From Bacteroidota bacterium (lineage in GTDB: Bacteria; Bacteroidota; Bacteroidia; Bacteroidales; GWE2-29-8), in NCBI GenBank assembly GCA_030706235.1, contig JAUZOY010000005.1, forward strand, positions 1 to 33,499: a stretch of DNA of 33,499 nucleotides, in the 5' to 3' direction. The translations under genes and the position numbers were made by a program. The notes under the pieces were generated by a model. The model saw nothing but the letters and a program-made list of their open reading frames with translations. It was not told the origin of the DNA and did not search any database. Of this stretch, positions 10,601 through 19,751 are shown in pieces. Position 1 is the stretch's first letter; each line of letters begins with the position of its first letter.

Positions 10601-13600
10601 AAATTCTGAAGGTGATTTAAGTCAGTTAAATTGTAATCAACTTAATATATCATATGGTGGTAATAGTGACGGATATTATACAGGTAATATTAATATGATT
10701 ATATGTAGTGAACCAAATCTTGCAATTGGAGGAAATACTGACGGATATTTCAGTAGCGAAATTGATTTAAAGAATTGTAATGAACCAAATATTGCTTCAG
10801 GTGGATATAACGACGGAAATACAAAATCAAGAATATCAAACGTAGCATGCATAGAACCAAGCATTGCAACAGGTGGAGATAATGATGGCTATAGAGAAAA
10901 GATTTTGAATCAAAATGTTTGTAATGAACCAAATATGGCAATAGGTGGAAATAGTGACGGATATTATAATAGTGAGCTTGACCTTAAAAATTGTAATGAA
11001 CCAAACATATCATATGGTGGAAATTATGAAGGTACTTCGATAGGGGTATTAAATCAGAAAATTTGTATAGAACCAATCATTGCTTATGGAGGAGATGGGG
11101 ACGGATATATTGAAAATGAGCTTGATATTGCAAACTGTGAATCACTTAATCTTGCAAGCGGAGGATTCGATGATGGGAATGCAAAAGGAAGACTATCCAA
11201 TGTTGCATGTACTATTATTAATCTGGCAGTAGGAGGTTTGTATGATGGTTATAGTGAGCAATCAATAAAATTATGTTATAATGATCAGGATTTGGCTAAG
11301 GGAGGAAACGGTGATGGAATAAATCAGGGATTATTAAATCAAAAGACATGTACTTATGAAAATCTTGCATTTGGAGGTAATGAAGATGGTTATCTGGTTA
11401 GTACACTGAAAATTTGTTTTAATGAACAGGATATTGCCAAAGGAGGTAATTGGGATGGGTATTTTACCGGGGAAAAGGATCTTATTGTTTGTCCTGTTCC
11501 TGAAAATATTGCCTTAGGAGGAGATATTGACGGGTATTCAAGTAATATGTTAACATTAAAATTTTGTGCATTTGATGTGATTTATGTGGGAGGAAACAGT
11601 GATGGAAGTAATCAATTTGATATGATAAATATTGCATGTCCTGTAACTAATATAGCAATTGGAGGGGATGGAGAAGGATATAGTGAAGATATCTTGAAAT
11701 TAAAGAATTGTGTTGATACCAGTCTTGCAATTGGAGGAATAAGCGGATCAATAAAAGGGAGATTGAATCAGAGAGTTTGTATGGATCCCGAAATAGCAAA
11801 AGGAGGAATCGATGCAGGATATTCAGAAGGAGAATTGAATCTTATAGATTGTAATCTTTTAAATATTTCATTAGGTGGAGATCATGATGGATATAGCAAA
11901 GGAAAGTTATCAAATATAGTTTGTATAGAACCATCAATAGCTTTAGGAGGAGATAATGACGGATATTCAGATGGAGATTTAGGTTTAATGATTTGTACAG
12001 ATCCTGTATTGGCAATAGGGGGAAACAGTGACGGTTTTAATATTGGAGAGCTTGATCTTAATAATTGCAATGATCCTAATCTTGCTTCAGGAGGTATAAA
12101 TGACGGTCATGCAAAAGGAAAGTTAATTAATAATGTATGTATTGAACCAAGCATCGCAATGGGAGGAGATAATGACGGATATTCAGACGGAGACCTGTCA
12201 TTATTACCATGTATTGAGCCAACGATATCATATGGAGGAACTGAGGATGGTTATACAAAGGGAAGACTGATTAACAAAATATGTTTTGAACCTACAATTG
12301 CTTTTGGAGGGAATGCAGATGGATTTAATAATAATACTGTAACATTGGTTGCCTGTGAAGCTGAAGCAAATCTTGCTTTAGGTGGCGATAAAGATGGATT
12401 TTCTACAAATACACTTTCTCAATTAACATGTGTTGATCCATTAGCAATAGGAGGAAGTGATGATGGTAATAATACATCAGTACTTAATTTAACAAATTGT
12501 ATAGGGAATATAGCAATCGGTGGTAATTCAGATGGATATTTTACCGGCAGTATTGTAGATTCAGTATGTTTATCTTTGAATTTTGCAGTTGGCGGTAATT
12601 CTGACGGATCAAATACCAGTGAAATTGATTTGTTGATGTGTACAGGAAATCTTGCATTAGGTGGAAATCAGGATGGATTTTCAATAAACACTCTTGCGTT
12701 AATCGGTCCATGTATAGATGCAGTATCAATGGGAGGTAATGATGATGGTTCAATTGAAGCAAGACTTAATACTTCAAATTGTTTATCACTGAATACCGCA
12801 TTCGGAGGTAATGAAGATGGTAATGCAGAAAATGACCTTAATCTTTTAGTCTGTACACCACCTGAAAACCTCTCAAAAGGAGGTATATATGACGGAACAT
12901 CATTCAATACTGTTTACTTAAATCCATGTACATTTGTTGATCCATTAGCTTCAGGTGGTTCGTCAGATGGATATTATGTAAGCGATCTGAAGCAATTAAC
13001 CTGTACAATAGAAAATATTGCATTAGGTGGTGGAGAAGATATGCATGATTATGAAGGAGATTTGAATCTGCTGGCATGTTCAGTATTCAGTATATCTTAT
13101 GGAAGTACAGAAGATGGTTATAAAGAAGGGCTATTGAGTCAGTTAAATTGTAATCAGCCTAATATAGCAATGGGAGGAAATGAAGACGGCTATTCAGATG
13201 GTGATTTGAATTTATTAATATGTACAATACCAAATCTTGCAATGGGAGGAAATGAAGACGGCTATTCAGATGGTGATTTACTTCAGACCTCATGCAATAT
13301 ATTTAATCCTTCGTTCGGTGGTATAAGTGATGGGTATAATCAAGTACAGTTGGATCAGAAAACATGTGTTGAAGTCAATATAGCATATGGAGGAAATGAA
13401 GATGGCTATTCAGACGGAGATTTGAACTTAATTACATGTACATTACCAAATGTTGCATTAGGAGGTACTCCTGGTGACGGATACGCTGTAAACGGAATGA
13501 ATCTTATAAATTGTACAGAGCCGAATATTGCATTAGGAGATATAAATGATGGATATAAAGAAAGTAATCTAAGTCTGATATCATGTAATCTTCTCAATCT

Positions 13601-15170
13601 TGCACTTGGAGGAGATGGAGATGGATATAAGGAAAGTAACCAGATACAGGTTAACTGTGGCATGCAAAACCTCGCACTTGGAGGAAATGAAGATGGATAT
13701 GAAGAAGTTAATTTGCCAACAGGAAACTGTGTTTCATTAAATCTTGCAATAGGAGGAAATGAAGATGGATATGAAGAATTGTTATTACAGCAAGCTCCTT
13801 GTGCGCCTGAACCAAATCTTGCAGCCGGAGGATCAGATGATGGTTATAATGAATCAGCAATGATTTTAACAACATGTAATGATAATGTTTCGCTGGGTGG
13901 TAATAACGATGGAAATTCAGAGAATAATTTATTACAAATGATTTGTTTAGGCAATCTTGCAGTTGGAGGTAATGAAGATGGGGGATCAGAAAATGATATA
14001 ATATTATTGAACTGTAATGATAATGTTGCAGTAGGAGGGAATAATGACGGATATTCTGAAGGTTCATATTTACCTGTAATATGTGCAGAACCTAATATTG
14101 CATTGGGAGGTTGGGTGCATGATGGTTATGCTCAAGGGTCTGTTCAACTTTGTTATAATGATCAGGATATAGCAAAAGGTGGAGTAGATGCAGGATATTC
14201 AGAAGGGGATATTAATTTAGGTCCATGTCCGAATTTAAATATTGCAACAGGAGGTAACCAGGATGGTTCGTCAGAAACCGATCTGAATATGATAACATGT
14301 CCTGCACTGGAAAATATTGCAAAAGGAGATATATCTGATGGCTATGGAGTTTCAGTAGTAAATCTCAATCCATGTACATTTGTTGATCCGTTAGCTTCAG
14401 GAGGCTCTGAAGATGGAACATCATTATCAGGATTGAATTTATTAACATGTACTACAATAAATATTGCATATGGAGGAAATGAAGATGGAAATTCAGAAGA
14501 AGATATCATGCAATTAACATGTGTTGATCCGAATATTTCATTGGGAGGAATATATGATGGGTATAGTGAAAATGCTCTGAATCAGACAAATTGCAATCAG
14601 GTGAACATTGCCTATGGAGGAATAAATGAAGGATTTGATATAAAGACCTTAGTTTTGCTTACATGTACTATTCCTAATTTAGCATATGGAGGAGATGTGG
14701 ATGGATATTCAGATGGAGACTTGTCACAACTCACATGTGTAGAACCGGTAATATCATATGGTGGTGTTCATGACGGATATTCTAAGGGTAAGTTGTCAAA
14801 TATAGTATGTACTGATGTAAATTTCTATGTTGGTGGTATACAGGATGGCAATTCAGAAAATGATCTGAACTTATTAAATTGTAATGCGATGAATATTGCA
14901 CATGGAGGAGATGCAGATGGACATAATACTATTACATTAAATTTATTGACCTGCACTATTCCTAATATTGCATTAGGAGGTAATGAAGATGGATATGAAA
15001 ATATAGATCTTATATTAAATCCGTGTCTGATTCCGAATTTAGCAAAAGGAGGAAATAATGACGGTCAGGATTACGAAGTATTGAATCTATTAACTTGTCC
15101 TATGTGGAACATTTCATATGGAGGATTAGTAGACGGCTATTCACAGGGATTACTTACATTGAAATATTGT
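6390..15170 (+). repeat. giant protein repeat array, about 121 consecutive 23-25-residue units
   Basis: By hand I divided the translation into about 121 consecutive units, mostly 24 residues (72 bp), with consensus AxGGNxDGYSxxxLxLxxC followed by xEPNI or similar. Almost every unit has exactly one cysteine at the same place. Two more units occur at about 16220-16360. DNA copies are mostly diverged, but some neighbours are nearly identical (a 41-base exact repeat at 13167 and 13239). Certain unit types recur, such as those with KGRLSNI before the cysteine or CYNEQDLAKGG. The regular period suggests a solenoid or beta-helix, which is inference. Confidence 0.93.
7689..7691 (+). other. in-frame TGA nonsense codon at a conserved glycine of the repeat
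   Basis: The frame reads TCA TAT TGA GGA GTA GGA, where sister units read TAT GGA GGA (YGG). A single G-to-T change from GGA explains it. All 84 codons from 7692 to 7943 are open in the same frame and encode further typical units (CYEPSIAYGGDDDGG). This makes 6309-17951 one 3881-codon gene split by one stop codon. Confidence 0.9.
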
Positions 15171-17951
15171 CAGTCTCCATATCACTTCAGGACAATTGCC
15201 AGCGGTACATGGAGTGACCCATCAATTTGGCAGGTAAGTACCGATTCGGTTGTCTGGGGCGTTTATCCTTGTTATTATCCGCCAAACTCTTCAGATTCAA
15301 GTATTGTAATTAGAAGTCCTCATAGTGTAAATGTAGGCCAAAATGTTAGTGCAGATCAATTATATGTTATGTCCGGAGCATTTTTAAATATTAATCCTGG
15401 TAAGACATTAACTATTACAGATGGCAGTAAAGGAACAGATATGAAAGTATATGGTAAGGTAATAAATAACGGAGGACAGATAGTTGCATCAGATACAAGT
15501 GTAGTAAGGATATATTTCAGGAATGGAAGTGAATATACACATCAATGTGATGGTCTGGCAATACCAAAAGTTGTATGGGAAACAGGTTCATTGTGTCATG
15601 TTACAGGAGTATCAGGTGCATATCCGAGTGGTATGAATCAATATTTCTATGACTTTATGTGGGATAATACATCCCCAACTGGTAATATGAATGGTCATAT
15701 GTATGTTTCTCATAACTTTAATATAAAACAAAAGAATTTCAATACAGGTACTGATACCATAACTCTTGGAAATGATGCAACAATAACAAATGAAACAGCT
15801 AATAGAGAAGTAATAGGAAATATTGAAATAAAAATGTTAGTTGGAACTAATGCATCCTCATTCGGTGGATTAGGATTAAGTATTGCTGCTGGAACAGATA
15901 ATCTTGATAGTGTGAGAATAATAAGAAGAACCGGTGCAGCGCTTGGAATAATAAATTCTTGGGGAAAAACTTCAATAGCAAGGAATTATAGGATTATTAC
16001 AAAGAATTCACCATCAGTAAAGAGAACACTTACATTTAACTGGTTTACAACAGATGATAATGCAAAAGATATGACAAAGATGACTTTATGGAAATCAGTT
16101 AACAATGGATTTATATTTGATTCTATAGGAGGAATCTGGAATGTAAGCGGAACAAGAAGTCTAACATGTAAAACATTTACTACTGGTGATTGGACAGCAA
16201 GTGATATTGTTCCTCCGTCTATCAATTTAGGAATTGGGGGAATTAATGATGGACAGGATCTTGGAAATACATCATCAGTAGTATGTCCTCCTCCTGTAAA
16301 TATTGCTTTGGGAGGTATCTATGATGGAACTTCATATAATTCAATTTTCTCTAAAGCTTGTTGGACAGCAATGCATTACAGAACAAAGAGCAGTGGTGTA
16401 TGGAGTAATCCTGCAATTTGGGAAGTAAGTACGGATTCACTGAATTGGGGAATTTATCCGTCTAATTTTATACCAAGTAGTGCAGATTCTAGTATTACGA
16501 TCAGACATAATATAACTCTTGCTCAGGATACAACTGCAGATCAGTTGTGGATTATGCCAGGAGATACATTTACCATTAATTCAGGTGTAAAACTTAAGAT
16601 TGCATCAAATATAAAGAATGACGGATTGAATGTAGAAGGAACGGTTTATAATAAAGGAAATGTTATTCTAAATCCTGGCGCAGTAATGAATGTTAAAGGA
16701 GGAGGACAATATAATCATAATATTGATGGAGGATCAATACCTATTGCAAATTGGAGTAAATATTCTTTGTGTAATATAACGGGTGTTACTACAAAATATC
16801 CTTCAAATATGAATCAGACATTCTATAATTTATGGTGGAATAATAATCAGCCATCATCAACTGATTCAATAATTGGAAACATGCATATTGCAGATACCTT
16901 ATGGATTAAGCAGACTAATATGAATACTGGTAAAGATACTATATTCCTTGATACGCTTGCTACATTGTTAGGAGAAACAAGCATTAATCATATAATCGGA
17001 ACGGTATCAAAGAGAGAAAATGTAGGTTGGGGATCTTTCAATGAAATGGGATTAAACATACAAAATACAAGTAATAATCTTGGTTATGTTTCAGTTATCA
17101 GAAAGAGTGGGCCAAAGGGAATAGTAGATATTGGTGGTAAGACATCAATTGCAGCAAAATGGAGGATAAAAGTAGATAATCAACCAACAAGTGGAGTAAA
17201 TGTAAAATTCTTCTGGTATCCGTTTGAAGATAATGGAAAAGATACCACAAATATGATGTTATGGAAGTCAACGAATGGAGGATTGACATATAAGACAGTT
17301 CAATCGGGATATAATGTATCAAATACTAATCCAAGAAATGTTACATATTTAACTACATCATTCTCTGACTGGACAGTAAGTGATGAGGATCCATTACCAA
17401 TAACTTTACTTGTATTTAATGCAAAGAGAAATGGAAAGGTTGTAGATCTTTCCTGGACTACTGCTTCTGAAATCAATAATGATTTCTTTACGATTGAAAG
17501 ATCCAGAGATATGTCAGATTTCGAAGGAATAATTAATATTAAAGGAAAAGGAACCACTTCAGTAATGAATTATTATGCATCAACAGATGAAAATCCATTT
17601 AAAGGTATTTCATACTATAGGTTGAAGCAGACAGATTTTGACGGTAAATATACATATAGTGATATAAGAATGGTCAGATTTGAAGATGGTACGTTTGGAA
17701 TATCAAAACCATTCCCGAACCCGGCTTCTGATAAAATTTCATTTATAATTAAATCTGAAGAAGGTGATAACTTGAATATCTCAATTTATGATCAACTTGG
17801 TCAGCTTATATTAACAAAGAATAATTATGAAGTAAAACCGGGTGAACAGGTTGTAACTACTGACGTTAGTACATTGAGTAATGGAATATATAATATTGTG
17901 ATAAAGGGAAGAATAGTTTCAAATTCTTCAAGATTTACACTTATGAAATAA
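7944..17951 (+). CDS. main part of giant GGxxDG/Cys repeat protein with T9SS type A sorting tail
   Basis: The ORF track begins at a TTG at 7944, but the same frame is open back to the TGA at 7689, so this is the 3' part of the gene starting at 6309. Layout of the 3335 residues: about 100 repeat units (1 to ~2409); a beta-rich module (~2412-2755, HFRTIASGTWSDPSIW); two repeat units (~2760-2808); a second copy of the module (~2810-3150, HYRTKSSGVWSNPAIW); a fibronectin III-like segment typical of T9SS cargo (~3153-3245, VDLSWTTASEINNDFFTIER, YYRLKQTDFDGKY); and a Por-type C-terminal sorting domain (~3253-3335, FPNPASDKI, LGQLILTK, LSNGIYNIVIKG). T9SS would carry it across the outer membrane and anchor or release it, but this fragment alone lacks a signal peptide. 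Adhesin or structural surface roles are guesses. A strong terminator follows at 17988. Confidence 0.88.
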   Translation: MNLKICSLPPNISIGGKNDGYSTNSTMLLGACIEPLAVGGYSDGTYQSTVTICLNDNNIGLGGNGDGCNTNGLLLTDNACNQYVFGGNSDGYSEINLLQKICIEPTVAYGGNGEGSSFGVMAVKSCIEPSIATGGTGDGYIVSICQQITCAEPSIAYGGVEDGHNKGKITNIVCFEPSIAYGGDGRGYYESVKIVKICTEPTIAYGGDNDGYSYNELDNKNCNEPTIAYGGDGIGYNESVQIVKICTEPNIAFGGNIDGFSTGTLNVIICTESNIAYGGIKTGYSKGKLLNITCNEPMIAYGGDGDGFNNSVISLKNCGVLPNIAIGGDKDGSGENNAEYCINADNLAAGGTSDGGSTGILTGVNCFAVGLVGFGGYGDGISQSYLQTCYNEQDLGKGGISDGTGTSILNLKVCPMTGFMLGGVSDGSNTSMLNLTVCLDPSLGIGGNEDGYTKGRLSNITCIEPSIATGGDADGYYQSILQLNNCITADPSIGGIGDGLSNGILSANVCVEPTISYGGIEDGHSKGRLIQSPCFEPSIAYGGNYDGMSTGLLNLVNCSFSNIAMGGDEDGYVKGRLSNITCFEPSIAYGGDYEGSSTGIISQIVCIEPTIAYGGNFEGTSAGILNQLACIVDSNIAKGGFADGNAKGRLINNVCTEPNLALGGNYDGGNENNRIVITCPVPPNIAVGGIDAGFAESDRLYCIDGNTIAKGGDYDGYSESTLSQLNCFLVLNFAVGGNQDGNNEGYLKYCYNEQDLAKGGNYDGTFNRDLILNPCPALPNMAQGGISDGSSTGILNQTICYTGLGISLGGNYDGTQTSILQQITCILDNVSYGGFEDGHSKGRVSNIICIEPTIALGGLMDGTGENDLIQKTCVDFSNTLGGDDGGNSEGDLSQLNCNQLNISYGGNSDGYYTGNINMIICSEPNLAIGGNTDGYFSSEIDLKNCNEPNIASGGYNDGNTKSRISNVACIEPSIATGGDNDGYREKILNQNVCNEPNMAIGGNSDGYYNSELDLKNCNEPNISYGGNYEGTSIGVLNQKICIEPIIAYGGDGDGYIENELDIANCESLNLASGGFDDGNAKGRLSNVACTIINLAVGGLYDGYSEQSIKLCYNDQDLAKGGNGDGINQGLLNQKTCTYENLAFGGNEDGYLVSTLKICFNEQDIAKGGNWDGYFTGEKDLIVCPVPENIALGGDIDGYSSNMLTLKFCAFDVIYVGGNSDGSNQFDMINIACPVTNIAIGGDGEGYSEDILKLKNCVDTSLAIGGISGSIKGRLNQRVCMDPEIAKGGIDAGYSEGELNLIDCNLLNISLGGDHDGYSKGKLSNIVCIEPSIALGGDNDGYSDGDLGLMICTDPVLAIGGNSDGFNIGELDLNNCNDPNLASGGINDGHAKGKLINNVCIEPSIAMGGDNDGYSDGDLSLLPCIEPTISYGGTEDGYTKGRLINKICFEPTIAFGGNADGFNNNTVTLVACEAEANLALGGDKDGFSTNTLSQLTCVDPLAIGGSDDGNNTSVLNLTNCIGNIAIGGNSDGYFTGSIVDSVCLSLNFAVGGNSDGSNTSEIDLLMCTGNLALGGNQDGFSINTLALIGPCIDAVSMGGNDDGSIEARLNTSNCLSLNTAFGGNEDGNAENDLNLLVCTPPENLSKGGIYDGTSFNTVYLNPCTFVDPLASGGSSDGYYVSDLKQLTCTIENIALGGGEDMHDYEGDLNLLACSVFSISYGSTEDGYKEGLLSQLNCNQPNIAMGGNEDGYSDGDLNLLICTIPNLAMGGNEDGYSDGDLLQTSCNIFNPSFGGISDGYNQVQLDQKTCVEVNIAYGGNEDGYSDGDLNLITCTLPNVALGGTPGDGYAVNGMNLINCTEPNIALGDINDGYKESNLSLISCNLLNLALGGDGDGYKESNQIQVNCGMQNLALGGNEDGYEEVNLPTGNCVSLNLAIGGNEDGYEELLLQQAPCAPEPNLAAGGSDDGYNESAMILTTCNDNVSLGGNNDGNSENNLLQMICLGNLAVGGNEDGGSENDIILLNCNDNVAVGGNNDGYSEGSYLPVICAEPNIALGGWVHDGYAQGSVQLCYNDQDIAKGGVDAGYSEGDINLGPCPNLNIATGGNQDGSSETDLNMITCPALENIAKGDISDGYGVSVVNLNPCTFVDPLASGGSEDGTSLSGLNLLTCTTINIAYGGNEDGNSEEDIMQLTCVDPNISLGGIYDGYSENALNQTNCNQVNIAYGGINEGFDIKTLVLLTCTIPNLAYGGDVDGYSDGDLSQLTCVEPVISYGGVHDGYSKGKLSNIVCTDVNFYVGGIQDGNSENDLNLLNCNAMNIAHGGDADGHNTITLNLLTCTIPNIALGGNEDGYENIDLILNPCLIPNLAKGGNNDGQDYEVLNLLTCPMWNISYGGLVDGYSQGLLTLKYCQSPYHFRTIASGTWSDPSIWQVSTDSVVWGVYPCYYPPNSSDSSIVIRSPHSVNVGQNVSADQLYVMSGAFLNINPGKTLTITDGSKGTDMKVYGKVINNGGQIVASDTSVVRIYFRNGSEYTHQCDGLAIPKVVWETGSLCHVTGVSGAYPSGMNQYFYDFMWDNTSPTGNMNGHMYVSHNFNIKQKNFNTGTDTITLGNDATITNETANREVIGNIEIKMLVGTNASSFGGLGLSIAAGTDNLDSVRIIRRTGAALGIINSWGKTSIARNYRIITKNSPSVKRTLTFNWFTTDDNAKDMTKMTLWKSVNNGFIFDSIGGIWNVSGTRSLTCKTFTTGDWTASDIVPPSINLGIGGINDGQDLGNTSSVVCPPPVNIALGGIYDGTSYNSIFSKACWTAMHYRTKSSGVWSNPAIWEVSTDSLNWGIYPSNFIPSSADSSITIRHNITLAQDTTADQLWIMPGDTFTINSGVKLKIASNIKNDGLNVEGTVYNKGNVILNPGAVMNVKGGGQYNHNIDGGSIPIANWSKYSLCNITGVTTKYPSNMNQTFYNLWWNNNQPSSTDSIIGNMHIADTLWIKQTNMNTGKDTIFLDTLATLLGETSINHIIGTVSKRENVGWGSFNEMGLNIQNTSNNLGYVSVIRKSGPKGIVDIGGKTSIAAKWRIKVDNQPTSGVNVKFFWYPFEDNGKDTTNMMLWKSTNGGLTYKTVQSGYNVSNTNPRNVTYLTTSFSDWTVSDEDPLPITLLVFNAKRNGKVVDLSWTTASEINNDFFTIERSRDMSDFEGIINIKGKGTTSVMNYYASTDENPFKGISYYRLKQTDFDGKYTYSDIRMVRFEDGTFGISKPFPNPASDKISFIIKSEEGDNLNISIYDQLGQLILTKNNYEVKPGEQVVTTDVSTLSNGIYNIVIKGRIVSNSSRFTLMK
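15180..17391 (+). repeat. duplicated beta-rich module with intervening repeat units
   Basis: Residues encoded at about 15180-16209 and 16371-17391 are two diverged copies of one module of about 340 residues. Both begin with HxRTxxSGxWSxPxxW and VSTDSxxWGxYP, share YPSxMNQxFY, WIKQxNxNTGxDTI-like, KTSIAxxxRI and end in DWTxSD. Two 24-residue repeat units separate them. The opening resembles G8-like beta-strand modules of other T9SS proteins, which is a tentative comparison. Confidence 0.75.
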
Positions 17952-17987
17952 AGATCTTTCATTAATTCTGATTTTTTTGTTTAAATA

Positions 17988-18013
17988 AAACCCGTATTAG
18001 CTACGGGTTTTTT
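17988..18013 (+). terminator. rho-independent terminator after the giant gene
   Basis: AAACCCGTA pairs with TACGGGTTT across the 5-base loop TTAGC and is followed by TTT. It lies 37 bases after the TAA stop and is GC-richer than its surroundings. Confidence 0.9.
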
Positions 18014-18328
18014 AAAGGTGTTCAGGCATGGACGGTAACTATGGGGTGAAAGTTTGCTACTTTAAAATGTCATGTTGCAAGAGTTAGACAAGGAATTGGT
18101 TGAATTAAATTGGATGAAGAATTTACGTGATAGTGTGTTTGTATATTTACACGAAGTAGCACAAAGAAATGATGTACTTACAGTGTAATTTTTATTGCAA
18201 AAAAGAAGTAAATATTAAAATTGGGGGAAAGATTAAGAAGAAAGAGCTTGTAGGTTTCAAAAAAAGGAAGACCTAAATCTCACAGACGGGTTAAAAAAAG
18301 AAAGAGCTCACATGTGAGGTCTTATATT
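18014..18328. other. intergenic spacer with possible coding remnants
   Basis: This 315-base stretch lies between the giant gene and pntB, which converge. It contains a 38-codon ORF at 18072-18188 (plus; starts MLQELDKELVELNW, charged, no recognisable family). A short open frame near 18256-18330 has a basic, AT-hook-like KKGRPKSHRRVKKRK stretch that lacks a start and follows a stop. These may be decayed gene ends or chance. The right end holds the pntB terminator hairpin. Confidence 0.4.
18290..18323 (-). terminator. putative terminator of the pnt operon
   Basis: Six bases past the pntB stop the minus strand forms a near-perfect palindrome centred on CTCACATGTGAG (18307-18318), extended by AAGA/TCTT with one mismatch, then a TTTCTTTTTTT run. 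The 3' T-tract on the minus strand supports termination of pntB transcription. Confidence 0.75.
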
Positions 18329-19744
18329 TTACATTGCTTTTATTTCAGCAATAAGTTTTTGAAGTACGTTTTTGGCATCGCCGAAAAGCATGCGGTTTTT
18401 TGGATGGTAGAACAGATTGTTGTCAATAGCTGCATAACCTTTTGCCATACTTCTTTTGATAACAATAATGTTTTTTGCATCTAGTGCTTTAATAATAGGC
18501 ATACCATAAATCGGACTTGAAGGGTCTTCTTCAGCTGCAGGATTAACAACGTCATTTGCACCAATAACGATTACTACATCTGTATTAGCCATTTCTGCAT
18601 TTGCTTCTTCCATTTCCTTGAGTTTGGTGTAAGGGACATCAGCTTCAGCGAGAAGTACATTCATATGTCCGGGCATTCTTCCGGCTACAGGATGTATAGC
18701 ATACTTAACATCAACACCTTTATCTTCGAGCAGAATTTCAAGGTCATGACATGCATGCTGTGCCTGGGCAACAGCAAGGCCATAACCTGGTATGATATAA
18801 ACTTTCTGAGAGTAGGTAAGAAGTACTGCTGCATCCGACAGAGTAATCTCTTTTATATGTTTTTCAACACCTTCGTCTGAACCTGCTGCACTTCCGCCAA
18901 AACCTCCGATAATTACATTCATAAGAGATCGGTTCATAGCTTTACACATAAGAATTGTAAGTATTGTACCTGCAGAGCCAACAAGAATCCCACCGGTAAG
19001 CATTGCCTGGTTATTGTATAAGAAACCACCGCATGCTGCAGCAACCCCTGTAAATGAATTTAAAAGAGAAATAACAACAGGCATATCAGCACCTCCTATT
19101 GGCATAACAAATGATATTCCGTATAGAAGGGATAGCACTGTAAGAATATAAACTATAGTCATAGACGGCATTTCTTCCTGAAACATTATAAATACTATCA
19201 TTGCAATTATTGCTGCAATTCCTATAATATTTATTATTTTAAGGTAGGAAATTTTTGAATCATTAATTCTTCCGTCGAGTTTGCCAAATGCTATCATACT
19301 ACCGGCAAAAGATACACTCCCAATAACTAATCCGAGAAGGATAGAGAGTGTAAGACCGTTCATCATTCCTGATTCAGCGATTATATCCGGATTAATCCGT
19401 GGAAATTCCATTATAGAGATAAGAGCTGCGCATGCACCACCCATTCCGTTGAAAAGAGAAACCATTTGTGGCATTGCAGTCATTTTAACTTTCTTAGCTG
19501 CTAATGTACCCAGAAAAGAACCAATAGCAAGAGCAAGAAGAATCAGAGGAATATTCCCGATAGCATGTCCATCTGTTCTATGAAAAAGAATGGTAGTGAG
19601 AATAGCAAGCCCCATCCCCAAAGCGGCAATGTAATTTCCATTTTTTGCAGTCAGAGGATGACTTAATTTTTTGAGACCTACAATATAACAGATTGAAGCA
19701 ATAATATATGATATCTGAAGAATAGAATCATTAATTGTTCCCAT
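18329..19744 (-). CDS. pntB: proton-translocating NAD(P) transhydrogenase subunit beta
   Basis: The 471-residue protein matches PntB in length and layout. An N-terminal membrane domain of several helices (YIIASICYIVGLKKLSHP, GNYIAALGMGLAI, GGACAALIS, GGADMPVVISLLNSFTGVAAA) is followed by the NADP(H)-binding domain III from about residue 295 (YIIPGYGLAVAQAQH, HPVAGRMPGHMNVLLAEADVPY, VIGANDVVNPAA, SMAKGYAA). With PntA it couples hydride transfer from NADH to NADP+ to proton entry across the inner membrane, supplying NADPH. It is the last gene of the pntAA-pntAB-pntB operon, 7 bases after pntAB, with a terminator just downstream. Confidence 0.98.
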   Translation of the reverse strand: MGTINDSILQISYIIASICYIVGLKKLSHPLTAKNGNYIAALGMGLAILTTILFHRTDGHAIGNIPLILLALAIGSFLGTLAAKKVKMTAMPQMVSLFNGMGGACAALISIMEFPRINPDIIAESGMMNGLTLSILLGLVIGSVSFAGSMIAFGKLDGRINDSKISYLKIINIIGIAAIIAMIVFIMFQEEMPSMTIVYILTVLSLLYGISFVMPIGGADMPVVISLLNSFTGVAAACGGFLYNNQAMLTGGILVGSAGTILTILMCKAMNRSLMNVIIGGFGGSAAGSDEGVEKHIKEITLSDAAVLLTYSQKVYIIPGYGLAVAQAQHACHDLEILLEDKGVDVKYAIHPVAGRMPGHMNVLLAEADVPYTKLKEMEEANAEMANTDVVIVIGANDVVNPAAEEDPSSPIYGMPIIKALDAKNIIVIKRSMAKGYAAIDNNLFYHPKNRMLFGDAKNVLQKLIAEIKAM

Positions 19745-19751
19745 ATTTTAT

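Noticed and set aside
7972-14067. Many minus-strand ORFs opposite the giant repeat gene (for example 8227-8484, 8582-8827, 13708-14067)
   Set aside because: They are antisense shadows of the 72-base repeat, show the same periodic low-complexity text and have no domain or signal.
6390-15170. CRISPR array or non-coding satellite
   Set aside because: The periodicity is about 72 bases with diverged copies and no constant repeat-spacer pattern, and the whole stretch is an open reading frame with protein-level conservation.
18014-18328. Insertion sequence
   Set aside because: No transposase domain, terminal inverted repeats or target duplications are visible; only short, uncertain coding-like patches.
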